From M55B112 sp040903745 (lineage in GTDB: Bacteria > Bacteroidota > Bacteroidia > Bacteroidales > GCA-2748055): a DNA stretch of 64,000 nt. The stretch covers positions 1 to 64,000 of the forward strand of contig JBBDUV010000092.1 in the NCBI GenBank assembly GCA_040903745.1, given 5' to 3'. Positions 8,965 to 16,994 of the stretch are shown piece by piece (within the stretch, counting starts at the first letter, position 1; each line of letters begins with the position of its first letter). Below the pieces are notes generated by a model that was given only the letters and a program-made list of their open reading frames with translations, was not told where the DNA came from and made no database searches. The position numbers and the translations under genes were made by a program.

Positions 8965-9420
8965 ATGAGCGATTTAAAAATTGGAGATCCGGCACCTGAC
9001 TTTTCTGCACCGGATCAAAATGGAAACATGGTCTCCCTGGAGCAATTCAAGGGAAAGAAATTGGTGTTGTACTTTTATCCTAAGGATAATACCCCGGGTT
9101 GTACGGCAGAGGCGTGTGACCTGAGGGACAATTACGAAAGTTTCCTGTCCGACAGATATGAAATCCTGGGCGTGAGTCCGGACAGTGCGAATTCACATCA
9201 GAAATTCATTGAAAAATATGACCTTCCTTTCCGGCTGCTTTCAGATGTTGATAAAAAAATAATGGAGGCATACGGTGCATGGGGTGAAAAGAAGAAATAC
9301 GGAAAAACGTACATGGGTGTTCTCAGGAAAACCTTCATTATCTCTGAAGAGGGCAGCATCGAAAACATCATCGAAAAAGTTGATACAAAGAACCATTCAA
9401 AACAGATATTTGAAGGTTAG
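8965..9420 (+). CDS. bcp: Thioredoxin-dependent thiol peroxidase (Bcp/PrxQ)
   Basis: A 151-residue atypical two-cysteine peroxiredoxin that reduces hydrogen peroxide and organic hydroperoxides. Peroxidatic Cys46 sits in DNTPGCTAEACDLRD, with resolving Cys51 five residues on, which is the PrxQ/Bcp signature. The N-terminus DPAPDFSAPDQNG and the length fit the family. It starts 24 bases upstream of recA on the same strand, so the two are likely cotranscribed and peroxide defence is coupled to DNA repair. Confidence 0.95.
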   Translation: MSDLKIGDPAPDFSAPDQNGNMVSLEQFKGKKLVLYFYPKDNTPGCTAEACDLRDNYESFLSDRYEILGVSPDSANSHQKFIEKYDLPFRLLSDVDKKIMEAYGAWGEKKKYGKTYMGVLRKTFIISEEGSIENIIEKVDTKNHSKQIFEG

Positions 9421-9444
9421 AACACATTAACAGGTAAAAAGAGC

Positions 9445-10458
9445 ATGACGAATCAAAAAAATGACAACCAGGAAAAGCTGAAAGCATTGAATCTTACGCT
9501 GGACAAAATTGAAAAAGGGTACGGCAAGGGAGCAATCATGAAAATGGGGGATGCTGCCATTATCGATGTGCCTGTTATTGGAAGCGGCTCCATTGGTCTT
9601 GACGTTGCACTCGGAGTCGGTGGTTATCCCCGTGGCAGGGTCATTGAGATATACGGGCCTGAATCTTCCGGAAAGACCACCCTGGCGATTCATGCCATTG
9701 CCGAAGCGCAAAAACAAGGAGGTATCGCGGCATTCATTGATGCTGAGCACGCCTTCGACAGGTTCTACGCACAGAAACTGGGTGTGGATGTGGAAAATCT
9801 CTACATCTCCCAGCCCGACAACGGTGAGCAGGCACTTGAAATTACCGACCACCTGATCCGCTCCGGAGCCATCGATATTATTGTAATTGACTCGGTGGCA
9901 GCGCTCACTCCAAAAGCAGAGATTGAGGGAGAGATGGGAGAATCAAAAATGGGGCTTCAGGCACGGCTCATGTCACAGGCACTTCGAAAACTGGCTGCCA
10001 ATATCAGTAAAACCAATACCACCTGTATCTTCATCAACCAGCTCAGAGAAAAGATTGGCGTGATGTTCGGTAATCCCGAAACAACTACCGGTGGAAATGC
10101 CCTTAAATTCTATGCATCTATCAGGCTCGATATTCGCCGGATCGGTCAGCTGAAAGACGGAGAGGACATTCAGGGCAACAGGTCTCGTGTTAAAGTAGTG
10201 AAAAATAAGCTTGCGCCCCCATTCAGGAAAGCGGAATTCGATATTATGTACGGACTGGGTATCTCCAAGACAGGCGAGTTAATCGATCTGGGGGTTGAAC
10301 TGGATATCCTGAAAAAGAGTGGCTCCTGGTTTAGCTACGGTGAAACCCGGCTCGGTCAGGGTAGGGATGCCGTGAAATTACTACTGCAGGATAATCCTGA
10401 ATTGGCTGAAGAGCTCGAAGTGAAGGTCAAAGAGGCAATGAAAAAGATCGATAAGTAA
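9445..10458 (+). CDS. recA: Recombinase RecA
   Basis: A 337-residue RecA, the DNA-dependent ATPase that forms the filament for homologous recombination and triggers SOS cleavage. The Walker A motif GPESSGKTT is at residues 71-79, Walker B is IIVIDSVAAL, and the loop 2 region has GNPETTTGGNALKFYAS. The C-terminal acidic/lysine tail is short. It follows bcp by 24 bases and precedes a small membrane protein gene by 18 bases. No LexA-type box was recognised. Confidence 0.98.
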   Translation: MTNQKNDNQEKLKALNLTLDKIEKGYGKGAIMKMGDAAIIDVPVIGSGSIGLDVALGVGGYPRGRVIEIYGPESSGKTTLAIHAIAEAQKQGGIAAFIDAEHAFDRFYAQKLGVDVENLYISQPDNGEQALEITDHLIRSGAIDIIVIDSVAALTPKAEIEGEMGESKMGLQARLMSQALRKLAANISKTNTTCIFINQLREKIGVMFGNPETTTGGNALKFYASIRLDIRRIGQLKDGEDIQGNRSRVKVVKNKLAPPFRKAEFDIMYGLGISKTGELIDLGVELDILKKSGSWFSYGETRLGQGRDAVKLLLQDNPELAEELEVKVKEAMKKIDK

Positions 10459-10476
10459 AAATATGAATAACAGGCC

Positions 10477-10884
10477 ATGAATTTCCTGCTTCATTTTATA
10501 TTTATTACAGCTTTCCTACTGGTGTATGTTGTTGCGATCATTATCCTGAAACCCCTCAGAATTCATCGCAAAAGACCTGCATCAACAATTGTTTTAAAGA
10601 CCACCTACCTGATCTACCTGGCAGCTTTTTTGCTTTTGGCCTACCTGGTTCTCTTTTTTTCGATCACATCCGAGCCAACCAATGAGACGAATGAAGAGCG
10701 AATTCTTACAGCATTCACCATCTTTTCTGTGTTCGCATTTTTTATCCCCAATGTGGGGATCATGATCAGAAGAAGTGTCAGATCATGGCGTGTAGTGTAT
10801 AACTATATCTTCTCCGGAATTAACCTGCTCATTGCCGGCGGACTCATCTATTATATAATAGATATCCCCTGGCAGTTCAAGTAG
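10477..10884 (+). CDS. Small four-helix integral membrane protein, unknown
   Basis: A 135-residue hydrophobic protein with about four membrane spans: roughly residues 5-25 (LHFIFITAFLLVYVVAIIIL), 40-62, 80-96 (TAFTIFSVFAFFIPNVGIMI) and 108-130. A basic loop after the first span (RIHRKRP) suggests the positive-inside orientation. I do not recognise a family. It follows recA by 18 bases and probably ends the bcp-recA transcript; it converges with miaA on the opposite strand, nine bases away. Confidence 0.7.
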   Translation: MNFLLHFIFITAFLLVYVVAIIILKPLRIHRKRPASTIVLKTTYLIYLAAFLLLAYLVLFFSITSEPTNETNEERILTAFTIFSVFAFFIPNVGIMIRRSVRSWRVVYNYIFSGINLLIAGGLIYYIIDIPWQFK

Positions 10885-10893
10885 TGGCTGTGA

Positions 10894-11817
10894 TTACTTA
10901 GAGTAGAGAGTTTTTATTTTGTCAACTTTCTCTTTTAGTGGCAGATCGCCGTCCAGCCAGTGAATTTCAATCCCCCTTCGTTCCATACCCCTGAACCATG
11001 TCATCTGACGCTTTGCAAACCGGTGTATGGCGGTGTTTAAACCGGTAAACATTTCTTCGTAGGTAAGTTCACCCTTTAAATATTGCGACAAAAACCTGTA
11101 CTCCAAACCATAATATTCCAGTTTTTCATGGTCTACCCCCGAATTGAGCAAAGCTTCAACCTCCCCCACCATCCCCTGCTCCAATCGCTGCTTTAACCTT
11201 TCAGTAATTCTCCTTCTCCTGACATCCCGCTCATATTGAATTCCTATATTTAGGCAATGTATCGGCGGCGGAACACCCTGGTTGGAGCCTGATGAACGCG
11301 CATACTCAGCTATCTCGATGGCACGGATCATCCGCTTTCTCGTCCCTGTATCCGTCGTGTTGTGCAACGGTCCGTAACTGGCCAGAATCTTGACCAACTG
11401 ATCTGCATCCATAGACTCCAGCTCAATTCTTCGAGATTCATTTACGGGCACCTGAATCATATCGAACTGTCTCAGAACCGATTCTATATAAAGCCCGGAA
11501 CCGCCACACAGGACCGGCAGACAGTGTTTCTCTTGCAGCTGCCGATACACAGAGTAAAAGTCCTGCTGAAATTCAAACACATTATACTCCATCCCAGCAT
11601 CAACAATATCCACCAGGTGAAAAGGAATCCTCCCTCCTTCAATCTCATAATCGTCATAATCCTTGCCTGTCCCAATGGTCATGCCCCGATAAACCTGCCT
11701 GGAATCTGCGCTGATTACCTCACCCCCCAATTCATAAGCCACATGTGCAGCGAGCAATGTCTTACCACCTGCAGTGTGTCCAAGTATCGTGATCATTTCT
11801 GCCTGCGCTCCCATCAA
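10894..11817 (-). CDS. miaA: tRNA dimethylallyltransferase
   Basis: MiaA transfers a dimethylallyl group to N6 of A37 in tRNAs reading UNN codons. The protein has up to 307 residues, with a P-loop-like GHTAGGKT (13-20; usual form GPTASGKT), the catalytic ISADSRQVYRGMTIGTGK segment, and FHLVDIV. The C-terminal part has YGLEYRFLSQYLKGEL and KRQMTWFRGM (tRNA-binding region). The His and Gly substitutions in the P-loop and the lack of the usual long C-terminus suggest the second, divergent MiaA type found in Bacteroidota. A TATATTTG box (complement at 11819-11826) overlaps the first codons, so initiation at the eighth codon (Met at 11796, then ITILGHT) is plausible. Confidence 0.88.
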   Translation of the reverse strand: MMGAQAEMITILGHTAGGKTLLAAHVAYELGGEVISADSRQVYRGMTIGTGKDYDDYEIEGGRIPFHLVDIVDAGMEYNVFEFQQDFYSVYRQLQEKHCLPVLCGGSGLYIESVLRQFDMIQVPVNESRRIELESMDADQLVKILASYGPLHNTTDTGTRKRMIRAIEIAEYARSSGSNQGVPPPIHCLNIGIQYERDVRRRRITERLKQRLEQGMVGEVEALLNSGVDHEKLEYYGLEYRFLSQYLKGELTYEEMFTGLNTAIHRFAKRQMTWFRGMERRGIEIHWLDGDLPLKEKVDKIKTLYSK

Positions 11818-12004
11818 TCAAATATAAGAATTAAAGTGACTGTCCATAAAGTCGGACTATATACAGTCTAAATGCTTGCAAGAAATGAGTTTACGAGTTC
11901 AACGAAGTTAAAACGTCAATAGATTAAATAAGACTGAATTTGATTCATCTTTTTTTGCTGTGAAAAGATAAAGATTCGTATATTTATGATTGCATAAAAT
12001 AACT

Positions 12005-12604
12005 ATGGGACTGAAAAAATTATTCATTCGTGGTCAAAATCTGCTGGTCAATCCGAGCTCAGAATTCAAGCTCATTAAAGAAGAGAAAACCAATGTGGCT
12101 GCAATCACCAAAAGCTATACCTTGCCTATAGCTTTCCTTGTAGGACTCTTTACTCTGGTGGGATCTGCTTTCTCAAACATGAGTTTACCGATAAATTCCT
12201 TTCTGTATATCATGATCAATGCATTGATCGTCTTTTCCCTGATCATTTGCCATATTTATGTCTCAGGGAAAGCAATCAGTATGCTCGGACAAAATATCTG
12301 CTCCGACGATAAAGCAAGCCTCTATTATACTCTCACTGCCTATTCGCAACTGCCCTTTTTCCTCATTCTTGCTGTTATTAAACTATTTCCGTCACTGATC
12401 TTCCTGGTCTTTCTCGGCTTCTATTCAGCCCTGCTATTTTATACCGGAAGCAGTATCATGACACGCATACCTGCTGCCAAAAGAATGCAATTCACAATCC
12501 TCTCCATCCTTATTATGGTCATAAGCTTCATCCTCTTTTCGGAACTTTTCACATTACTCTATTCAGAAATTATCGATCAGTTGAGTACCTTTGCGGTATA
12601 TTAG
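12005..12604 (+). CDS. Yip1-domain membrane protein
   Basis: Reading from ATG at 12005 gives a 199-residue polytopic protein; a TTG at 11990 is in frame but less likely. The soluble N-terminus (LLVNPSSEFKLIKEEKTNV) is followed by about five transmembrane helices (SYTLPIAFLVGLFTLVGSAF, FLYIMINALIVFSLIICHIY, LPFFLILAVIKLFPSLIFLV and two more). This organisation, and the opening NP(x)(x)(E/T)F(x)xIKEEK pattern, are typical of bacterial Yip1/YIPF-like proteins, whose function is unknown. It ends five bases before smpB, so the two are likely cotranscribed. Confidence 0.75.
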   Translation: MGLKKLFIRGQNLLVNPSSEFKLIKEEKTNVAAITKSYTLPIAFLVGLFTLVGSAFSNMSLPINSFLYIMINALIVFSLIICHIYVSGKAISMLGQNICSDDKASLYYTLTAYSQLPFFLILAVIKLFPSLIFLVFLGFYSALLFYTGSSIMTRIPAAKRMQFTILSILIMVISFILFSELFTLLYSEIIDQLSTFAVY

Positions 12605-12609
12605 TCTCC

Positions 12610-13062
12610 ATGGGAAACAGGATCAATATAAAAAACAGAAAAGCATACCACGACTATGAATTGATTGAGAAATTCAATGCCGGTATAGAACTATTGGGTA
12701 CAGAGATGAAATCAGTCAGGCTGGGCAAAGTGAGTCTATCCGATTCATATTGTGCATTCCACAAAAACGAACTTTTTATCCGGGGTCTGCAAATTGCTGA
12801 ATATGCATGGGCAAGCTATAACAGTCATGAACCCGGAAGAGAGCGAAAATTACTGCTTAACAGGAAGGAGCTTAATAAACTGCAGCGAAAGGTAAAGGAG
12901 TCGGGTCTCACAATCGTGGCACTCCGCGTTTATATTGCCGACACCGGCTATGCCAAGGTTGAGATCGCACTTGCCAAAGGCAGAAAGCAATACGATAAGA
13001 GGGAGGTGATTAAACGAAAGGATACCCAACGGCAGCTCGACCGGTTGAAAAAGATCAAATAG
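12610..13062 (+). CDS. smpB: SsrA-binding protein SmpB
   Basis: A 150-residue SmpB, the tmRNA partner in trans-translation that rescues stalled ribosomes. It shows the beta-barrel motifs NRKAYHDYELIEKFNAGIELLGTEMKS and HKNELFIRGLQIAEY, the GRERKLLLNR segment, and the basic C-terminal tail KRKDTQRQLDRLKKIK that enters the mRNA channel. Position 12610 is the second gene of a pair with the Yip1-type protein. No tmRNA gene was found in the window. Confidence 0.97.
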   Translation: MGNRINIKNRKAYHDYELIEKFNAGIELLGTEMKSVRLGKVSLSDSYCAFHKNELFIRGLQIAEYAWASYNSHEPGRERKLLLNRKELNKLQRKVKESGLTIVALRVYIADTGYAKVEIALAKGRKQYDKREVIKRKDTQRQLDRLKKIK

Positions 13063-13123
13063 CCTGTCCATAATGTACAATATCTGGGTTGCACTCGTCT
13101 AATGACGGAACAGGATTTGATCC

Positions 13124-13145
13124 CGAACATTATGATCCAGCCACT
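13124..13145 (+). repeat. 22-bp intergenic repeat, copy 1
   Basis: CGAACATTATGATCCAGCCA plus CT differs at a single base from 27866-27887. A CTGTCCATA nonamer at 13064-13072 recurs in inverse orientation beside the second copy (27894-27902) and directly at about 11840-11848. These are probably remnants of a small dispersed element. Confidence 0.5.
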
Positions 13146-13173
13146 CCACTAAGTAAAAGGTTTGGGAAATAAT

Positions 13174-14541
13174 TTATTGTGAAAAGAAGAATTCATTCAC
13201 CTGCCTCAACTCATCCAGGGTGAGATCTATTTCAAAATCAAAATAGTCATCAATAATCCGAAGAAGCTCATCGAAAGAGATATAGCCATCACCATCTGTA
13301 TCGATCTGCTCATATTTCTCCGGTATCTCAGCCACGGCTCTCTCTTGAAATTTCGATTCAACCATATCCATATATGCTTCAAGATCCTCCCTCTTAAGAG
13401 CCGCGTCCCTTTGCAGGCCAGACAAAAATTCTTCTTCCGTCACTGTAGCACCCTCTTCATCCACCCAGGCCCCCTCCGGAGTATCAGGCTCTTTGTCCAG
13501 ATAATCGGGAACTCCATCGTTGTCACTGTCCAGTGGACAACCGACTGTATCAACAACAACACCATAGGGTGTACCGGGACAACGATCGGCTACATCGAGT
13601 ACAAAATCACCATCCTCATCATCAAAAAAGAGCGGATCAAACTCCACATCTGCGTACAATAAATCTACTTTCCGGGTGGAGGGATCAGAAAAGAGATCTA
13701 AATAAAGCGTACCATGGGTAAAAAGAAATCCATCGTTTCCCTTGTTGCCCTTCACCCAAGTTCCTGAATAAGCTACATTATCAATATAATCGGTAAAGGT
13801 ATAATGGTACGCTGTACCCAAATTGAAAAAGAGTCTTTGTGAGATTTTCAGTGAAAATCCCAATTCAAGGGGAATGGCAAGCGAACGCAGGCTGTATTCA
13901 CCCAGTCCATAATTATTACTTTCCCATAATCGCAGATCGGTTTCATACGTATAGTCGCGGAAAAGTGGAAGCGCTGCACCTGGCTCTGTGTCCGAAAGGC
14001 TCCTGATTGTTCCATCGGGCCAGTATTGGTATTCGTTGTCATTGATGTCGAAAAGATCACCTTTTGTATTAAAATTGAGTTGCTCCACACCAACACCGAG
14101 GTAAGGTCTCAGTTTCATTTCGTCCGAAAAAAGATGACCGAATTCATAACGCGCCGAAAAACCAATTGAATAAATAGCCGAGGAAAAGTTGAGGTTTCGC
14201 TCCAAGTCTGAGACAGATCGCTCCTCACCGGTCAGCATTCCTGTAAGGAAATAGAAGTTAGCAGAAAAGTATTGGCTGTTGTCAATGAAGGTTGTAATAG
14301 TTGCCCTTATGGCCGGATTACCTACTACCGGAAGCCTGCTGCTGTTTTGGACATCTCCGAGAAAATTCAGTGAACCGTAACCAATGGATAGTATCGGCAG
14401 ATATACCGGGTTTTCTACCGTATCAACACGCTGTAAGATATCATCATAATCGTCAACTTCCTGGGTAAAACCATCCAAGCCCACACCGGTAAAAAGTGCA
14501 AGCAAAATAATTCTATAACGCAGAATACCGGTCCACTTCAT
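13174..14541 (-). CDS. Outer-membrane beta-barrel protein with TSP3 and EF-hand motifs
   Basis: A 455-residue exported protein: signal peptide (1-27, ending GFTQ), an N-terminal beta-barrel (about 45-290, alternating aromatic strands such as LSIGYGSLNFLG and LRPYLGVGVEQLNF), then calcium-binding elements. Residues 308-354 are thrombospondin type-3 repeats (DEDGDFVLDVADRCPGTP, DSDNDGVPDYLD). The C-terminal part has an EF-hand loop at 414-425 (DTDGDGYISFDE) in a helical region. The usual OmpA peptidoglycan-binding domain after TSP3 repeats is absent; an EF-hand pair replaces it. It is 20 bases downstream of a SPOR-domain gene, so the two probably form an envelope operon. Calcium binding is inferred from motifs. 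Confidence 0.8.
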   Translation of the reverse strand: MKWTGILRYRIILLALFTGVGLDGFTQEVDDYDDILQRVDTVENPVYLPILSIGYGSLNFLGDVQNSSRLPVVGNPAIRATITTFIDNSQYFSANFYFLTGMLTGEERSVSDLERNLNFSSAIYSIGFSARYEFGHLFSDEMKLRPYLGVGVEQLNFNTKGDLFDINDNEYQYWPDGTIRSLSDTEPGAALPLFRDYTYETDLRLWESNNYGLGEYSLRSLAIPLELGFSLKISQRLFFNLGTAYHYTFTDYIDNVAYSGTWVKGNKGNDGFLFTHGTLYLDLFSDPSTRKVDLLYADVEFDPLFFDDEDGDFVLDVADRCPGTPYGVVVDTVGCPLDSDNDGVPDYLDKEPDTPEGAWVDEEGATVTEEEFLSGLQRDAALKREDLEAYMDMVESKFQERAVAEIPEKYEQIDTDGDGYISFDELLRIIDDYFDFEIDLTLDELRQVNEFFFSQ

Positions 14542-14561
14542 CTAATCAATCTCTTACTATA

Positions 14562-15983
14562 CTACCTAAGGGTATCAAGAGGAACCCGCTTGCCGTCTTT
14601 ATAGCCTACGACAAATGCTGACTCAACAACAGTTTCCCTGTTGATTCTGATTTTTAATCTGTTGGCTTCCTCATAGCTAGTTAATGGTCCGACGGTATAC
14701 TTGTTCAATCCATTGATTTTCTCAACCTTTACATCCCGAAGGAGATCATGACCGGCAAAAACCACATTTGTAAAATAGGGGTTCCTGACAGCAGCAATCT
14801 GAACACGGAAACTTACTCCACTTACTGCCTCAAGCGCTACAATATCAATCACTGTAGGACCGGATGATTTCACAGGCAGGGCTGAACCGACGTCCATTTC
14901 TCTATCAATATCATCTCTTTCCGAAACGGTAGAGCTTACAGGTTCTATTACCGTCTCTTTTACAGGTTTTTTAACTTCTGTTTCCTTCTTATCCAATAAA
15001 GTCTCTCCTGCATCTGCCAGATTCCTGTCCACTGATCCTGTTTTCAGGAATTTTTCCTGCTGAGCGGTATTCAAAGAGGCAAGGTTAACATCTATCTCCC
15101 GGACCCTGGCAACAGCTGACTCTCCCTCGTTAGTATAGGTAAGATTTCCCTCAATAACCAATGGCGCCTGGTTTCTCTCAAGAACAGGAACCAATCGGTA
15201 CCTTATCAAAAAAACGGAAGCTTCCGGAGGCTTCATCCAAACAAACCTTGCAAGTGAAGCAGCCTGTGATACCACCGCACCTTGTGCATCAAGGGACTCA
15301 AATGAATACCCCCCCGGAATCGACTCTTCCAGTTTTAAAAAATTTGATCCTTCAGGATTCTTTACCAGCACATTCACATATACGATTCCGTTCGCCCCAA
15401 TAACTGGCTTTTGCCTTACAACCTGGGAAAAAAGCTCGTCTTCAGCCCTAAAACCTTCACCTGCAGCTTCTGCTTTCTCCGGTTCAACAATATTTTTAGA
15501 TTTTCTTATCGTGTGAAATTCACTGATATCAACCACGAGGTTCTGATCAATATTCGGATTGGGCAATATGTTTACAACAACAGGCTCCAATAAATTTATA
15601 TATGCCCTTTCACCCTCATGCACGTAGGCAAATGTGCCGGTGAGCTCCAGTTTTCCCTTCAATCTTTCATGTACATCCACAGCATATTTTACCTGTATAT
15701 CCTTCTCTTCCGGTAACTTGAGCCAAATGATCCTGATGCGTTGATCTGCGAAAGTAAAATCAGCATTCGGAGAAATAACATTGGTGGCTGTAAAACCGGA
15801 AGGAAGGTCCTGAGAAAAACGGGAATAATCCTTCAGATCACCCTTATTAAATGTAAGTGTAACCTCGAACTCATTGCCAGCTACGACATTTTCGGGAGCA
15901 TCCAGATTGAATTCGACCACCTCCTGCTGTCCAAAAACAGCAGGGGAGAGAATGCACATCAAAAACAAAATCGCTATTTTCAT
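14562..15983 (-). CDS. Secreted SPOR-domain protein with tandem Ig-like domains
   Basis: The start at 15983 is chosen because it begins a clean signal peptide (MKIAILFLMCILSPAVFGQQ); the frame is open upstream to 16052. The 473-residue product has two related beta-sandwich-like segments of the same design (FSQDLPSGFTATNVISPNADFTF ... IRIIWLKLP, and LEESIPGGYSFESLDAQGA ... ARFVWMKPP). These are followed by a charged linker and a C-terminal SPOR domain (FRVQIAAVRNPYF ... YTVGPLTSYEEANRL). SPOR implies binding to glycan strands of peptidoglycan; the duplicated domains resemble extracellular DUF11/Ig-like modules. It lies directly upstream of the EF-hand barrel gene, 20 bases apart. Confidence 0.75.
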   Translation of the reverse strand: MKIAILFLMCILSPAVFGQQEVVEFNLDAPENVVAGNEFEVTLTFNKGDLKDYSRFSQDLPSGFTATNVISPNADFTFADQRIRIIWLKLPEEKDIQVKYAVDVHERLKGKLELTGTFAYVHEGERAYINLLEPVVVNILPNPNIDQNLVVDISEFHTIRKSKNIVEPEKAEAAGEGFRAEDELFSQVVRQKPVIGANGIVYVNVLVKNPEGSNFLKLEESIPGGYSFESLDAQGAVVSQAASLARFVWMKPPEASVFLIRYRLVPVLERNQAPLVIEGNLTYTNEGESAVARVREIDVNLASLNTAQQEKFLKTGSVDRNLADAGETLLDKKETEVKKPVKETVIEPVSSTVSERDDIDREMDVGSALPVKSSGPTVIDIVALEAVSGVSFRVQIAAVRNPYFTNVVFAGHDLLRDVKVEKINGLNKYTVGPLTSYEEANRLKIRINRETVVESAFVVGYKDGKRVPLDTLR

Positions 15984-16160
15984 CACTGAGATTTTTGATA
16001 TTAAAAGTCCGGTTGAAACCTGCATACCCAAGAAATTATATCTAATCTTCATTTACCCAACATGCCGGCTTCAAAGCAAATCATTTTTACCAATGCAAGT
16101 TACAAAAAATATAGCCACTGCTGTTTGAATTTACCAACACAGGCCAAAATCAGCCCCTAT

Positions 16161-16871
16161 TTAGAAATTCGGACTGAGCAGATATTTGCTGTAAAACTCA
16201 TTGATTACATTCACAGCATCTTCAGATGTATCAACCAGTTGAAAGAGGTCTTTGTCATCTGTGCTGATATTTTTGTGCTCCTCCATCACCTTATCTTCTA
16301 TCCAGTCTATCAACCCCTTCCAGTAGTCCGTGCCAACAAGTACAATCGGGAACTTACCTATCTTCCCGGTCTGTATCAGCGTGGCCGATTCAAAAAACTC
16401 ATCAAAGGTTCCAAATCCTCCCGGTAACACGATAAAACCCTGGGCATACTTCTGGAACATCACCTTCCGCACAAAAAAATGCTTGAATGTAATCAACTTG
16501 TCATGATCGATATAGGGGTTCGACGATTGCTCATGCGGCAATTCTATATTAATCCCTACGCTCTTTCCATTTCCCTGCACCGCCCCCTTGTTTGCAGCCT
16601 CCATGATTCCCGGTCCGCCTCCTGTGATCACACCATAACCACTCTGTGTAAGCCTGAATGCAATATCTACCGCCAACTGGTAGTATTCGCTATCCGGCCG
16701 GGTCCTTGCCGAACCGAAAATTGAAACACAGGGACCAATGGAAGCCAGCTTCTCAAAACCCTCAACAAACTCTGCCATGATCTTGAATATCTGCCAGCTG
16801 TCTGACGCCTTGATCTCATTCCAGTTTTTCTCACTGAACGCCTTTATAATTTTATCCTCACTTGACGACAT
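16161..16871 (-). CDS. LOG family nucleotide hydrolase (TIGR00730)
   Basis: A 236-residue Rossmann-fold protein of the lysine decarboxylase-like/LOG family, whose characterised members are cytokinin riboside 5-prime-monophosphate phosphoribohydrolases or nucleotide 5-prime-monophosphate nucleosidases. The diagnostic motifs are visible: GGGPGIMEAANKGA (about 82-95), and PGGFGTFDEFFE (about 150-161) with the catalytic Arg/Glu region. The N-terminus has FGSARTRPDSEYY. Substrate specificity in this organism is unknown. A perfect 14-base palindrome sits 45 bases upstream of the start. Confidence 0.9.
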   Translation of the reverse strand: MSSSEDKIIKAFSEKNWNEIKASDSWQIFKIMAEFVEGFEKLASIGPCVSIFGSARTRPDSEYYQLAVDIAFRLTQSGYGVITGGGPGIMEAANKGAVQGNGKSVGINIELPHEQSSNPYIDHDKLITFKHFFVRKVMFQKYAQGFIVLPGGFGTFDEFFESATLIQTGKIGKFPIVLVGTDYWKGLIDWIEDKVMEEHKNISTDDKDLFQLVDTSEDAVNVINEFYSKYLLSPNF

Positions 16872-16915
16872 TATATTATTGTATTAGATGAATGAAACAG
16901 CAATATAGTAAAAAT

Positions 16916-16929
16916 CTGCCTGCAGGCAG
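16916..16929. promoter_or_regulatory. Perfect 14-bp palindrome
   Basis: CTGCCTGCAGGCAG is fully self-complementary and lies 45 bases upstream of the LOG-family gene start and 66 bases downstream of the uvrA stop. It could be an operator or a decayed piece of the CTGCCTG...CAGGCAG repeat seen at about 4488-4509. Confidence 0.3.
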
Positions 16930-16994
16930 CATTTCCATATAAACGCGACCCAAGAGCCGGTTGAAGTCACCCCTCCCGAATCCATGAATAGCGT

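Noticed and set aside
13080..13145. Minus-strand sequence with a tRNA T-arm-like GGATCAAATCC beside smpB
   Set aside because: The potential stem has a mismatch and no acceptor, D or anticodon arm can be built around it; similarity to a tRNA fragment is too weak to call.
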